This document shows positions 25,162-33,648 of a DNA stretch of 64,000 nt, in pieces; positions within the stretch are counted from its first letter, which is position 1; the number at the start of each line of letters is the position of its first letter. Under the pieces are notes generated by a model that worked only from the letters and a program-made list of their open reading frames with translations, was not told the origin of the DNA and did no database searches. The stretch is from Pseudomonadota bacterium. GTDB lineage: Bacteria; Pseudomonadota; Alphaproteobacteria; Rhizobiales; Hyphomicrobiaceae. Position numbers and translations under genes: made by a program. Location: positions 62,001 to 126,000 of the forward strand of contig JAEZRM010000042.1 of assembly GCA_023412805.1 (NCBI GenBank), written 5' to 3'.

Positions 25162-25303
25162 ACTGACCTACCTGGAAGCCTCGAAGCAGGCGATTGCCGA
25201 GGAAATGCGCCGCGACCCGATGGTGTGGGCGCTTGGTGAAGACCTGGGCCGCGGCGGCGTCGCAGGACAGTACAAGGGCAAGCACGCCACTCTGCAATAC
25301 TGA
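25154..25303 (+). pseudogene. E1 component beta subunit, truncated after about 45 codons
   Basis: From GTG 25154 the frame reads AELTYLEASKQAIAEEMRRD and MVWALGEDLGRGGVAGQYKG, the N-terminus of AcoB/PdhB-type beta subunits, normally about 330 residues. Family sequence ends at GQYKG and the frame stops at 25303. What follows is unrelated sequence (an open piece DVFDVESTKRRREVADLID at about 25319-25375), so a deletion or recombination removed most of the gene. Confidence 0.8.
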
Positions 25304-25510
25304 GTTCGCGGAGGCCACGGACGTCTTCGACGTGGAGAGCACTAAGCGCCGCCGCGAGGTTGCCGATTTGATCGACGAGGCCGTTGCGGCACGTTTGTGC
25401 TGGTCGGACTGAAGGAGTGCGGCAAGAGACGGCGTGAACGAGATCGATGATGTCGAGCATCAGCCCAACGTGCGGAATGCAATTGGGTCGCGCGGGAAGC
25501 AATATCTTAC

Positions 25511-25666
25511 TCACGGCCTCCACCAGAACGGCCATGTAAGGACATAACGACCAGCGACAACCGCGACAGCCAACACATCATTCGGATAGCATTCTGCCGC
25601 TATCGCCTCTTTTTGGCTGGAGGTTAGCCAAATCCCAACAAGAAAATAGATTGATACGAGAATCAT
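25511..25666 (-). CDS. Small hydrophobic ORF, possible membrane peptide
   Basis: Starting at the ATG at 25666-25664 the minus strand encodes 51 residues, with one clear hydrophobic segment (MILVSIYFLVGIWLT) and a second weaker one (DVLAVAVVAGRYVLTWPFWW). GGGGA lies about 7 bases before the ATG. No family is recognised and it lies in degraded island sequence, so it may be spurious. Confidence 0.3.
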   Translation of the reverse strand: MILVSIYFLVGIWLTSSQKEAIAAECYPNDVLAVAVVAGRYVLTWPFWWRP

Positions 25667-25934
25667 ATTGGGTCCCCGCAAAGCCGAATCCGCCATAGCC
25701 GTGACGGATCAATCCATCAACGGATAAAACCGCAAAGGGGGACAAACGGATTTTTCGACGGCCCCCTTTCATTGGTTTTGGCTGATGAATTGTCTGCCGT
25801 TTTTCCCAAGCAGTTTCATAGCGCTACCGCGCTCGACTGCTGACCTGCTCTAACGATTTCCAAACGGGGGTCAAAACGTCCACGGATCAATAATTTATCG
25901 TTAATTATCAACTACTTATACGACCATCGACCAT

Positions 25935-25953
25935 CAACCCTCTCCACCAATTT
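25935..25953 (+). repeat. Putative attR: second copy of the tRNA-Tyr 3' end
   Basis: This is an exact 19-base copy of 15080-15098, including the CCA, without the rest of a tRNA. It marks the chromosomal boundary of the island. Confidence 0.85.
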
Positions 25954-26094
25954 CCCATCCAGGCCTTCGTCGCACTTCCCTGAACCCTTGGACACATGAA
26001 CTGCGACGTTGCCGTGGGATGGCGAAGCATCCATATGCGAGCCGGCAACCCGCGAGGGTTCGTCGCTTGCCCCCCACGTAACCCAGGAGCGCCC

Positions 26095-26529
26095 ATGTCG
26101 AGCTGGTTGACCGGATTGGAAGGTGCGTTCGCGCTCAAGCTCACCTTTTGCCTGCTGCTCGGCAGCTTGATCGGTGTGGAGCGAGAGCTTCGCAACAAGC
26201 CCGCAGGCATCAGCACGCACTGCTTCGTGATGGCAGGCGCCTGCCTATTCACGTTCGTGTCCACCGTCGCCGATCCCAACAGCCCCGCCCGGATTGCAGC
26301 TCAGGTCGTGTCAGGCGTGGGCTTTCTCGGGGCCGGCATGATCCTCAAGAGCGAGAACAACACCATAAGAAACCTGACAACCGCGGCCGCCGTCTGGTTT
26401 GCCGCCGCAATCGGCATGGCCATCGGGATCGGCTGGTATGTGATCGCCGTGATTGCTTCCATCTACGCGATCATCGTGCCGCGCATTCCGCATGTCAGGC
26501 GATGGATGGAGAGCCAGCAGGACGAATAG
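26095..26529 (+). CDS. MgtC/SapB-family membrane protein
   Basis: The 144-residue protein has about four transmembrane helices and the MgtC signature SLIGVERELRNKPAGISTH, plus SGVGFLGAGMILK and NLTTAAAVWFAAAIG. MgtC proteins help growth at low magnesium by affecting the F1Fo ATPase; many environmental homologues have unknown roles. AGGAG lies 5 bases before ATG 26095. It lacks the C-terminal soluble domain of some MgtC proteins. It is the first intact gene past the island. Confidence 0.85.
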   Translation: MSSWLTGLEGAFALKLTFCLLLGSLIGVERELRNKPAGISTHCFVMAGACLFTFVSTVADPNSPARIAAQVVSGVGFLGAGMILKSENNTIRNLTTAAAVWFAAAIGMAIGIGWYVIAVIASIYAIIVPRIPHVRRWMESQQDE

Positions 26530-26946
26530 AAATGCCGGCGCCTATTTCGTTGCGTGGGAATCGATCAGCAGATCGCAATCGGGTAGGCCTCGCCGTAAAA
26601 TTGTATGGTTCGGCCCAAGCTGAATATCGGTCTTTGCACGCCGCTTTCTGACCCCGTGTCCGACCTTCGCCCTGGGTTCGTCCATCCCGTACCGTCGCGG
26701 TCAACCCGGAGGAGCGACGCCGCTGTCAATTGCGCCGCCCCCATGGACCGGCTATAGGGCACGCAGAAATGCCACTCTGCCGGAACCACGGGTCGGCCGC
26801 CGGAAGCTCGGCTGGACAATGGACGTGTCGGGGGATTTTTCCGTACGCATCCGCGCGCGGAGCTTGTGAACTGCAAGGAGCGCCTTGCCGCTGACGGCCC
26901 GCGCCGATACTGGTGGGGCCGGCGACGCGCCCGTTGCAGGGCGTTG
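26530..26946. other. Intergenic region, 417 bases
   Basis: No gene or RNA is recognised. The lepB frame is open upstream to 26866, but family N-termini start close to the transmembrane segment. The region presumably contains the promoter of the lepB-rnc-era operon; no clear -35/-10 pair was identified. Confidence 0.4.
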
Positions 26947-27750
26947 ATGCCCGCCTTGGCTTGGGAGCAAAACGACTTGAAATCAGGTACGCAGAAGTCC
27001 CAGGCCGGCGGCCTCCGCGACATGATCAGCATTTTTGTGCACGCGCTGATCATCGCCTTCGTGGTGCGCGTCTTTTTCTACCAGCCGTTCAATATCCCCT
27101 CCGGCTCCATGCAGTCGACGCTGCTGATCGGCGACTATCTCTTCGTTTCGAAGCTTTCGTACGGTTATTCCAAGCATTCGCTGCCCTTCAGTCCGGACGT
27201 CTTCTCAGGCCGCATCTGGGGGGCCAGCCCGAAGCGCGGTGACGTTGCCGTGTTCAAGCTGCCGCGTGACAACTCCACCGACTACATCAAGCGCGTGATT
27301 GGCCTGCCGGGCGACGAGATCCTGGTGCGCGGCGGCGTCCTCTTCATCAATGGCAAGGAAGTGCCGCGCCGTCGCGTCGACGATTTCGTGCAGATCGGCG
27401 AGGACGGGCGCGAACGGCGCATTCCCCGCTACGAGGAAACGCTGCCCGAGGGCGTCAAGTATTACGTGCTCGATGCGCGGCCGAACGGGGACTACGACAA
27501 CGTCGGACCGTACAAAGTGCCGGAAGGCCACTATTTCATGATGGGCGACAATCGCGACAATTCGACGGACAGCCGCGATCAGTCACCCCGCTATGGCGTA
27601 GGTTACGTACCTCTTGAGAATTTCATTGGACGAGCAGATATCATTTTCTTCTCCATGGCCGTCGACGAGCCGGGGCGTTTCGAGCTAACCCGCCCCTGGA
27701 CATGGCCCTTCGACGTACGCTGGAGCCGCATTTTCAGCCTGGTGAGATAA
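26947..27750 (+). CDS. lepB: Signal peptidase I
   Basis: The 267-residue protein has one N-terminal transmembrane helix (HALIIAFVVRVFFY), the catalytic Ser in PSGSM (near residue 54), the catalytic Lys in YIKRVIGLPGDEI (near residue 115) and box E GDNRDNSTDSR. It removes signal peptides from exported proteins at the periplasmic face of the inner membrane. ATG 26947 is chosen; a TTG at 26977 with GGGAG upstream is an alternative. lepB-rnc-era is the standard order in alphaproteobacteria. Confidence 0.94.
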   Translation: MPALAWEQNDLKSGTQKSQAGGLRDMISIFVHALIIAFVVRVFFYQPFNIPSGSMQSTLLIGDYLFVSKLSYGYSKHSLPFSPDVFSGRIWGASPKRGDVAVFKLPRDNSTDYIKRVIGLPGDEILVRGGVLFINGKEVPRRRVDDFVQIGEDGRERRIPRYEETLPEGVKYYVLDARPNGDYDNVGPYKVPEGHYFMMGDNRDNSTDSRDQSPRYGVGYVPLENFIGRADIIFFSMAVDEPGRFELTRPWTWPFDVRWSRIFSLVR

Positions 27751-27892
27751 CGAGGCACAGTCTTTTGATCGATGCGCGGGAGCATCTGCTTCTTCCGGCC
27801 TCGCCGCTGAAGATGCGGGAGTGCGCGCCCGCCATCGTGCAAGCTGCATTGCCACCCGAAGCACCTCGTCGGGCACGCCGAGGGGGCAAATC

Positions 27893-28645
27893 GTGAGCAA
27901 GGCTGCTGCTGCCAAAAAGCCTGTCGAGAAACTGAAGTCCGCCGCGCTCGAGAAGGCGCTCGGGTACAAGTTCAAAGGGCGCCCGCTGCTGCGGCGCGCG
28001 CTCACGCACGCGAGCGTCCGCTCCCAGCGCGAGAAGAGCGACGACAACGAGCGCCTGGAGTTTCTCGGCGATCGCGTCCTCGCCCTCGCCATTGCCGAGC
28101 TGCTCGTCGAGATGGATGCCGACGCCACCGAAGGCGAGCTCGCGCGCCGGTTCAACCGCCTCGTGCGTCGTGAGGCCTGCGCCACCGTCGCCCGCAATCT
28201 GGCGTTGGGAACGGCGCTCATTCTTTCGGCCTCCGAAGCCGACAGCGGCGGGCGCAGCAAGGATACGATCCTCGCGGATGCCTGCGAGGCACTGCTCGGC
28301 GCCGTGTTCGTCGAAGCGGGCTTCGACGTGGCACGCGACGTCGTCCGCCGTCTGTGGATGCCGCTCATCGACAATGCCCCCCGCGCGACCGCCGATCCCA
28401 AATCGGCGCTGCAGGAATGGGCGCAGGGACAAGGTTTGCCATTGCCCGAATACGTCGAGATCGGACGCGACGGACCCGATCATGCACCGCGCTTCACCGC
28501 GCAGGTCCGTGTCGGGCGGCACAGTCCGGCTGAAGGCGTCGGCGCGAGCAAGCGCTCGGCCGAGCAGGCTGCGGCAACCGCGCTCCTGCGCGCAAAGGGC
28601 GTCTGGCCAGAGGACGCGGCATCGGATTCCCATGAGCAACCCTGA
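27893..28645 (+). CDS. rnc: Ribonuclease III
   Basis: The 250-residue protein carries the RNase III signature NERLEFLGDRVLALAIAE, the second acidic site DACEALLGAVFVEAG and a C-terminal double-stranded-RNA-binding domain (DPKSALQEWAQGQGLPLPEY to AAATALLRAKG). It processes rRNA precursors and other double-stranded RNAs. GTG 27893 has AGGGGG 6 bases upstream. A basic Lys/Ala tail precedes the domain. It overlaps era by 14 bases. Confidence 0.96.
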   Translation: MSKAAAAKKPVEKLKSAALEKALGYKFKGRPLLRRALTHASVRSQREKSDDNERLEFLGDRVLALAIAELLVEMDADATEGELARRFNRLVRREACATVARNLALGTALILSASEADSGGRSKDTILADACEALLGAVFVEAGFDVARDVVRRLWMPLIDNAPRATADPKSALQEWAQGQGLPLPEYVEIGRDGPDHAPRFTAQVRVGRHSPAEGVGASKRSAEQAAATALLRAKGVWPEDAASDSHEQP

Positions 28646-29567
28646 ACACAGTCCGACAGGCGAGGGTGCAGCCCCGCAGCGCTGCGGCTTCATTGCCGTC
28701 ATCGGCGCGCCGAATGCGGGCAAATCGACCCTCGTCAATGCGCTCGTCGGCGCCAAGATCACGATCGTTTCGCACAAGGTGCAGACGACGCGCGTGCCGG
28801 TGCGCGGGATTGCCATTGCCGGCGCGAGCCAGCTCGTTTTCATCGATACGCCGGGCATTTTCGCGCCTCGCCGCCGCCTGGACCGCGCCATGGTGGAAGC
28901 TGCTTCCACCGCCGCCGGCGATGCCGACATGGTCGTGCTGCTGGTCGATGCGCAGAAGGGCGTCAGCGACGATGTCGTCCGCATCCTTCGTCAGCTCGCG
29001 AACGTCGATCGGCCGCGCGTTCTCGTGCTCAACAAAGTCGACCGCGTGAAGAAAGAGCAGCTTCTCGCGCTCGCTGCCGATCTCAACGCGCGTCTCGAAT
29101 TTCCGGCGACGTTCATGGTCTCAGCGCTCACAAAGAGCGGCGTCGAGGATCTCAAGACCCATCTCGCGCTCAACGTACCGGAAGGGCCCTGGCACTTCCC
29201 CGCCGACGATCTCTCCGATGTTCCCGAGCGCCAGCTCGCGGCCGAGATCACCCGCGAGAAGTTGTACGAGCGCCTGCATCAGGAGCTTCCGTACTCCGCA
29301 ACTGTCGAGACCACCGCCTGGCAGGATCGCAAGGACGGCTCCGCGCGCATCGAGCAAACGATCTTCGTCGAGCGCGAGAGCCAGCGCAGCATCGTGCTCG
29401 GCGAGGGCGGCCGCACGATCAAGGATATATCCATGCGCGCGCGCAAGGAGTTGACCGCGCTGCTCGAACGCCCCGTGCATCTCTTTCTGCACGTGAAGGT
29501 CCAGGAAGGCTGGAGCGACGACCCAGAGCGCTATCGCAACATGGGGCTGGATTTCCCGAAGGGTTGA
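28632..29567 (+). CDS. era: GTPase Era
   Basis: The 311-residue protein has the G motifs GAPNAGKST, DTPG and NKVD, and a C-terminal KH domain with GEGGRTIKDISMRARKEL. Era binds the 3' end of 16S rRNA and is needed for 30S subunit maturation. The start ATG 28632 lies inside the rnc end, so both genes are translationally coupled. In many relatives recO follows; here recO lies about 7 kb away at 36510. Confidence 0.96.
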   Translation: MSNPEHSPTGEGAAPQRCGFIAVIGAPNAGKSTLVNALVGAKITIVSHKVQTTRVPVRGIAIAGASQLVFIDTPGIFAPRRRLDRAMVEAASTAAGDADMVVLLVDAQKGVSDDVVRILRQLANVDRPRVLVLNKVDRVKKEQLLALAADLNARLEFPATFMVSALTKSGVEDLKTHLALNVPEGPWHFPADDLSDVPERQLAAEITREKLYERLHQELPYSATVETTAWQDRKDGSARIEQTIFVERESQRSIVLGEGGRTIKDISMRARKELTALLERPVHLFLHVKVQEGWSDDPERYRNMGLDFPKG

Positions 29568-29684
29568 CCTATCTGACAGAGAGCCATCTCTCCGCCGGAT
29601 TCAGCAGCCACGCCTCCATCGCCCACCAACGGCTCCCATCAGCTCAGCCCCACTGTGGCCCAACGGGATCACCTCCAGTTGTCC

Positions 29685-30611
29685 ATGAGCCCCATCATCC
29701 GTGTTTCAGGCCTGACAAAGACCTACGCTTCGGGCTTCCAGGCCCTGAAGGGCGTGAGCCTGGATATCCGTCGCGGCGAGATCTTCGCCCTTCTCGGTCC
29801 CAACGGCGCGGGCAAAACAACGCTCATCAATACGATCTGCGGGCTCGTGACGCCGAGCTCGGGAACGGTCACGGTCGATGGTCATGACATCATCAAGGAC
29901 TATCGCGCCGCGCGTACGCTGATCGGTCTCGTGCCGCAGGAGCTTTCGACCGACATGTTCGAGACCGTCTGGGCGACGGTCAATTTCAGCCGCGGCGTGC
30001 ATGGAAAGAAAGCCGATCCCGCCTACGTCGAGAAGACCCTTCGTCAGCTCTCGCTTTGGGAGAAGAAGGACGACAAGATCCTCACGCTCTCCGGCGGCAT
30101 GAAGCGCCGTGTTCTCATCGCCAAGGCGCTCGCGCACGAGCCGCGCATTCTCTTCCTCGACGAGCCGACAGCCGGCGTCGACGTCGAACTCAGGCGCGGC
30201 ATGTGGGAGGTCGTGCGCGAGATGCGCGAAGCGGGCGTCACCGTGATCCTCACCACGCACTACATCGAGGAAGCCGAGGAGATGGCCGATCGCATCGGCG
30301 TCATCCGGGGTGGCGAAATCATCGTGGTCGAGGAAAAGGCCGAGCTCATGCGCAAGCTCGGCAAAAAGGAGCTGGTGCTGCGGCTCGGCCAGCCGATCAC
30401 CACCATACCCGAAGCGCTGTCGAACTATCCGCTGACGTTGGCGGACGACGGCCGCGCGCTCGTTTTCACCTACGACACGCGCGCCGAGCGTACAGGCATC
30501 ACCACGCTTCTCAATGCCATGCGCGACGCTGGTCTCATGGTTACGGACCTCGAGACCCACCAAAGCTCACTCGAAGAGATCTTCGTCGGTCTCATGAGGC
30601 AGGCATCATGA
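29685..30611 (+). CDS. ABC-2 type transporter ATP-binding protein (YadG-like)
   Basis: The 308-residue protein has Walker A LGPNGAGKTT, signature LSGGMKRRVLIA, Walker B ILFLDEP and the switch His in TTHYIEEAEEM. It is similar to the YadG/CcmA-type ATPases of two-gene exporters. The substrate is unknown. ATG 29685 is preferred over GTG 29655 as it starts at the domain edge. Its stop overlaps the permease ATG (ATGA), so the two form one exporter. Confidence 0.9.
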   Translation: MSPIIRVSGLTKTYASGFQALKGVSLDIRRGEIFALLGPNGAGKTTLINTICGLVTPSSGTVTVDGHDIIKDYRAARTLIGLVPQELSTDMFETVWATVNFSRGVHGKKADPAYVEKTLRQLSLWEKKDDKILTLSGGMKRRVLIAKALAHEPRILFLDEPTAGVDVELRRGMWEVVREMREAGVTVILTTHYIEEAEEMADRIGVIRGGEIIVVEEKAELMRKLGKKELVLRLGQPITTIPEALSNYPLTLADDGRALVFTYDTRAERTGITTLLNAMRDAGLMVTDLETHQSSLEEIFVGLMRQAS

Positions 30612-31369
30612 ACCTGACTGCCGTTCGCGCAATCTACATGTTCGAGATGGCGCGCTGGGGCCGCACGCTGCTCCAGAGCATCGTGGCGCCCGTCCTCTCG
30701 ACGTCGCTCTATTTCATCGTATTCGGCGCGGCCATCGGATCGCGCGTACCGGACATCGACGGCGTGAGCTATGGTGCCTTCATCGTTCCGGGCCTCATGA
30801 TGATGCTGCTCCTGACGGAAAGCACATCGAATGCCTCGTTCGGCATTTACTTCCCCCGGTTCTCCGGCACCATCTACGAAATTCTCTCGGCACCGATCTC
30901 GGCATTCGAGATCGTGCTCGGCTATGTCGGGGCCGCCGCCACAAAGTCGATCATCCTCGGGCTCATCATCCTTGCGACCGCAAGCCTGTTCGTGCCCATG
31001 CGCATTGCGCATCCTTTCTGGATGCTCGGTTTCCTCGTGCTGACGGCATTCACCTTCAGCCTGCTCGGCTTCATCATCGGCATATGGGCCGACGGCTTCG
31101 AGAGGCTGCAGGTCATTCCGATGCTCGTCATCATGCCCTTGAGCTTTCTCGGCGGCACATTCTACTCCATCAACATGCTGCCGCCGTTCTGGCAGAACGT
31201 GGCCCTGCTCAACCCGATCGTCTATCTGATCAGCGGCTTTCGCTGGAGCTTCTTCGAGATATCCGACGTCAGCGTCGGCATCAGTTTTGCCATGACGCTC
31301 GGCTTTCTCGTGCTGTGTCTCGTGATCGTGTGGTGGATCTTCCGAACAGGCTACCGCCTGAAGCCGTAA
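30608..31369 (+). CDS. ABC-2 type transporter permease (YadH-like)
   Basis: The 253-residue protein has about six transmembrane helices and the ABC-2 features SIVAPVLSTSLYFIVFG and MPLSFLGGTFYSINMLPPFWQ followed by LNPIVYLISGFRW. With the preceding ATPase it should form a homodimeric inner-membrane exporter. No substrate-specific gene is adjacent. Confidence 0.9.
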   Translation: MNLTAVRAIYMFEMARWGRTLLQSIVAPVLSTSLYFIVFGAAIGSRVPDIDGVSYGAFIVPGLMMMLLLTESTSNASFGIYFPRFSGTIYEILSAPISAFEIVLGYVGAAATKSIILGLIILATASLFVPMRIAHPFWMLGFLVLTAFTFSLLGFIIGIWADGFERLQVIPMLVIMPLSFLGGTFYSINMLPPFWQNVALLNPIVYLISGFRWSFFEISDVSVGISFAMTLGFLVLCLVIVWWIFRTGYRLKP

Positions 31370-31379
31370 TCCGCGGCAA

Positions 31380-32252
31380 TCAGTTCTTGTGCACCGTGCA
31401 GATGCCGCCATCGGCACGCAGGCGCTCGCAGAGTTTCAGTGCATCCGACTGGCTTCCCGCGCCGATGCGCAGCGCCACCATGGCCTTGCGCCCGCGGCTC
31501 AGATTGCGGTCGGACATATAGAGAGGCTCCGCATCGGCGAGCACCTTCGCGTGACGCTGCCTGAGCACATTGAACATGCCGGCGACCTTGGCCTGCGAGA
31601 AATGCGTCGCGATCTGTACGCCCCAAGGTGGTGGCGTATTCTGCGGCTTGGTGCGGGTCCCTGCTCGTAAGGCGACGTGGACAAGTGCGGGCGCGCGCTT
31701 CATGCACCCCTCTTGAAGTTGCTGCGACGTCAGCACGGCCGGCTCGTTGGGTGCCTCTCCCGTTTCCTTCCACCGATCTGCGGCATGTCCCGTGATGAAC
31801 TGCACATAGGCCCGTGTCTCGGCCGGCAGCGTTCGACGACCTTCGAGCCAGCCGCGCACGCGCTCGGGGCCTGCGTTATACGCAGCCGCCGCGAGCCCGA
31901 AATTGCCGAAAGTCTTTTTGTGATCCGCGAGCAGACGCGCCGAATGCGATATCGCGGAAACAGGATCAAATGGATCCTCGAGCCCGCGCTCCTTGGCCGT
32001 GGCGGGCATGAACTGCGCAATGCCCTGGGCGCCCTTGTGGCTCACCGTATTCGGTCGGAAGGCACTCTCGCGCCATATGAGGCGCACGAAGAACGCGGGC
32101 GAGATGCCGTTGGCCTCGGCCTCCTTCTCCATCAACGGACAAATGGTTTCGACGAGCGGACGCGGCTTCTCGTTGGCGCGTACACTATCGACCTCCCCGA
32201 CGAGGCCCAGCGCGCAGAGCGCCAACGCGAACTTTCGGATCACACGCAGCAT
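31380..32252 (-). CDS. Lytic transglycosylase with C-terminal SPOR-like region
   Basis: The 290-residue protein has a signal peptide (FALALCALGLVGEVDSVRA) and an SLT domain with the catalytic Glu in FVRLIWRESAFRPN, KGAQGIAQFMPATA and AAYNAGPERVRGW. The C-terminal part (about residues 215-290, ending CERLRADGGICTVHKN) looks like a SPOR peptidoglycan-binding domain. It cleaves peptidoglycan in the periplasm, possibly at division sites. The start at 32252 fits the signal peptide. The caspase-like gene 49 bases upstream runs the same way and may share a transcript. Confidence 0.88.
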   Translation of the reverse strand: MLRVIRKFALALCALGLVGEVDSVRANEKPRPLVETICPLMEKEAEANGISPAFFVRLIWRESAFRPNTVSHKGAQGIAQFMPATAKERGLEDPFDPVSAISHSARLLADHKKTFGNFGLAAAAYNAGPERVRGWLEGRRTLPAETRAYVQFITGHAADRWKETGEAPNEPAVLTSQQLQEGCMKRAPALVHVALRAGTRTKPQNTPPPWGVQIATHFSQAKVAGMFNVLRQRHAKVLADAEPLYMSDRNLSRGRKAMVALRIGAGSQSDALKLCERLRADGGICTVHKN

Positions 32253-32301
32253 CGGCTCGAAAACGACCACGACCGGCGGTCGGTTGCAACCCCATCCGTC
32301 G

Positions 32302-33435
32302 CTATTTAACTGCCGCGCTCGATGGCAAGCCCAGCTCCGCCTCCAGTTCGGCGATGCGCGGACGCAACCGGCCCATTTCCTGGCTGCGCCGAACCATGCG
32401 CATCTGAATGCGCCCGACCTCGGAAAATCCTGCTGAATCGGAACTGCCGCGTCCCCGTTCCCGCTGCGCATCGAACATGCGGCGCTGATCCTCGCGATTT
32501 TCCTCGGCAAGGCGCTGCAGACGCTCCTTGGCCTGGGCGAGCTCGACGACCTTGGCCGTCTGATCGCTCTTGCGTTGAAGCTCCTTCTCGAGTTCATCGA
32601 GCCGCTTCTGCATGTCGCTTCCCGGCGCCGGAATGCCGGGCCTTGCGAGCGCGCCCGGCGCCGCCGCGCGATGAAAATAGAAATCCCCCGTCAGCGAGGA
32701 ATGATCCCAGGGCACCTGCTTACCGCCTGTCGCGGCCAGGACATCCTTGCGGACCTCGACCATTACCGACGTCAGATTGCGATCGGTCGTGCGGAGGCCT
32801 TTCACGAGCGCTGCGGTAAACGGAGAGTTGCTGCCTGTACCGTCGAGCGCGACATTCCCCGGCTGCGTCGAGTAGGCGATGAACGTGCCGACGCCGGTCT
32901 GCACCTGCGCAAGGCCCTGGCTTACGCTTGCCGAGCGCGTGCCCATGGTGCGCGCGAGATTGCGCGCCAGCGGATTGTCGCGACAGGAATCCAGGAACAC
33001 GAGGTTGGTCTTGTTCTCGCGATCGATCTCCATCTGCCGCAGAACGAAATCAACGCCGACCGTCTCGAAATCCAGATCGCGCTCACGCTCCATGGAAGCG
33101 TCGACGGGAACGAGGTAGTTGCGCCCCGATACCTGCAAGGCGTGACCGGCATAGTAGAACAGCGCCACATCCGCATCGTTGAGCGCGCGTGCGAAGTCGC
33201 GCACCTTGCCATCGAAGCCACGCTTGTCGAGATCGAGACCGAGAATGACCTCGAAGCCAGCCTCCGTGAGCGCCTTGGCGATTTCGGAGGCATCGTTGAC
33301 CGGATTGGCCAGCACCGAGCTCTTGACGTAGGCGGCATTGCCGACGACCAGCGCCACGCGCTTTTCGGCCCATGCCGGACCAGTGAGCAGCAGGCTGGCA
33401 ATCAACGTCGCAAGCAGCACAAAATATCGCTTCAT
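32302..33435 (-). CDS. Secreted caspase-like (metacaspase-type) protein with C-terminal coiled coil
   Basis: The 377-residue protein has a signal peptide (cleavage after GPAWA, about residue 23) and a caspase p20-like domain: KRVALVVGNAAY, the catalytic His near residue 98 in YYAGH and Cys near residue 151 in FLDSCRDNP. Residues about 285-375 form a charged coiled coil (QKRLDELEKELQRKSDQ). Such proteases prefer basic residues at the cut site. GGGGGG sits before the ATG at 33435. The export signal and its lytic transglycosylase neighbour suggest envelope work; a cell-death role is not shown. Confidence 0.85.
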   Translation of the reverse strand: MKRYFVLLATLIASLLLTGPAWAEKRVALVVGNAAYVKSSVLANPVNDASEIAKALTEAGFEVILGLDLDKRGFDGKVRDFARALNDADVALFYYAGHALQVSGRNYLVPVDASMERERDLDFETVGVDFVLRQMEIDRENKTNLVFLDSCRDNPLARNLARTMGTRSASVSQGLAQVQTGVGTFIAYSTQPGNVALDGTGSNSPFTAALVKGLRTTDRNLTSVMVEVRKDVLAATGGKQVPWDHSSLTGDFYFHRAAAPGALARPGIPAPGSDMQKRLDELEKELQRKSDQTAKVVELAQAKERLQRLAEENREDQRRMFDAQRERGRGSSDSAGFSEVGRIQMRMVRRSQEMGRLRPRIAELEAELGLPSSAAVK

Positions 33436-33648
33436 GAGGCCCCCCAAGTGGATCCAGCCGGTCTAGGGGGCGAATTCGACAGATCCAAGACGATTCATTG
33501 AACGGGCGTAAGCATCGGCCCTGCGCCACCCACGTTCAAATCTCGGAGAGGTCGGCCGGCAATATACAGACGTATGTCTTTAAGCGGCGCGCGAATGCCC
33601 CCAAATCCAGAGTGTTCATCCTCCTCCCCGAACCTTGCGAGCCCTGTC

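Larger units (their letters stand above)
15080..25953. mobile_element. Decaying tRNA-Tyr genomic island, about 10.9 kb
   Basis: The segment lies between two identical 19-bp direct repeats of the tRNA-Tyr 3' end. Its content is accessory: a HigBA toxin-antitoxin pair, a nuclease-like and a ParA-like gene, a bacteriophytochrome fragment, a GMC-Gfo/Idh fusion, an IclR fragment and a thiamine-diphosphate dehydrogenase gene pair. At least four single-base frameshifts and three truncations occur inside it, none seen in adjacent core genes. No integrase, excisionase or relaxase is recognisable, so it appears to be immobile. The right end is visibly more AT-rich than the core. Confidence 0.8.
25304..26094. 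other. Island right end and flank, largely non-coding
   Basis: About 790 bases contain no recognised gene apart from one weak small-ORF candidate listed separately. The 25780-25920 part is AT-rich (runs such as AATAATTTATCGTTAATTAT) compared with the core. The right-hand att repeat is at 25935-25953. From about 25960 composition returns to that of the chromosome and leads into the mgtC-like gene. Confidence 0.5.
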
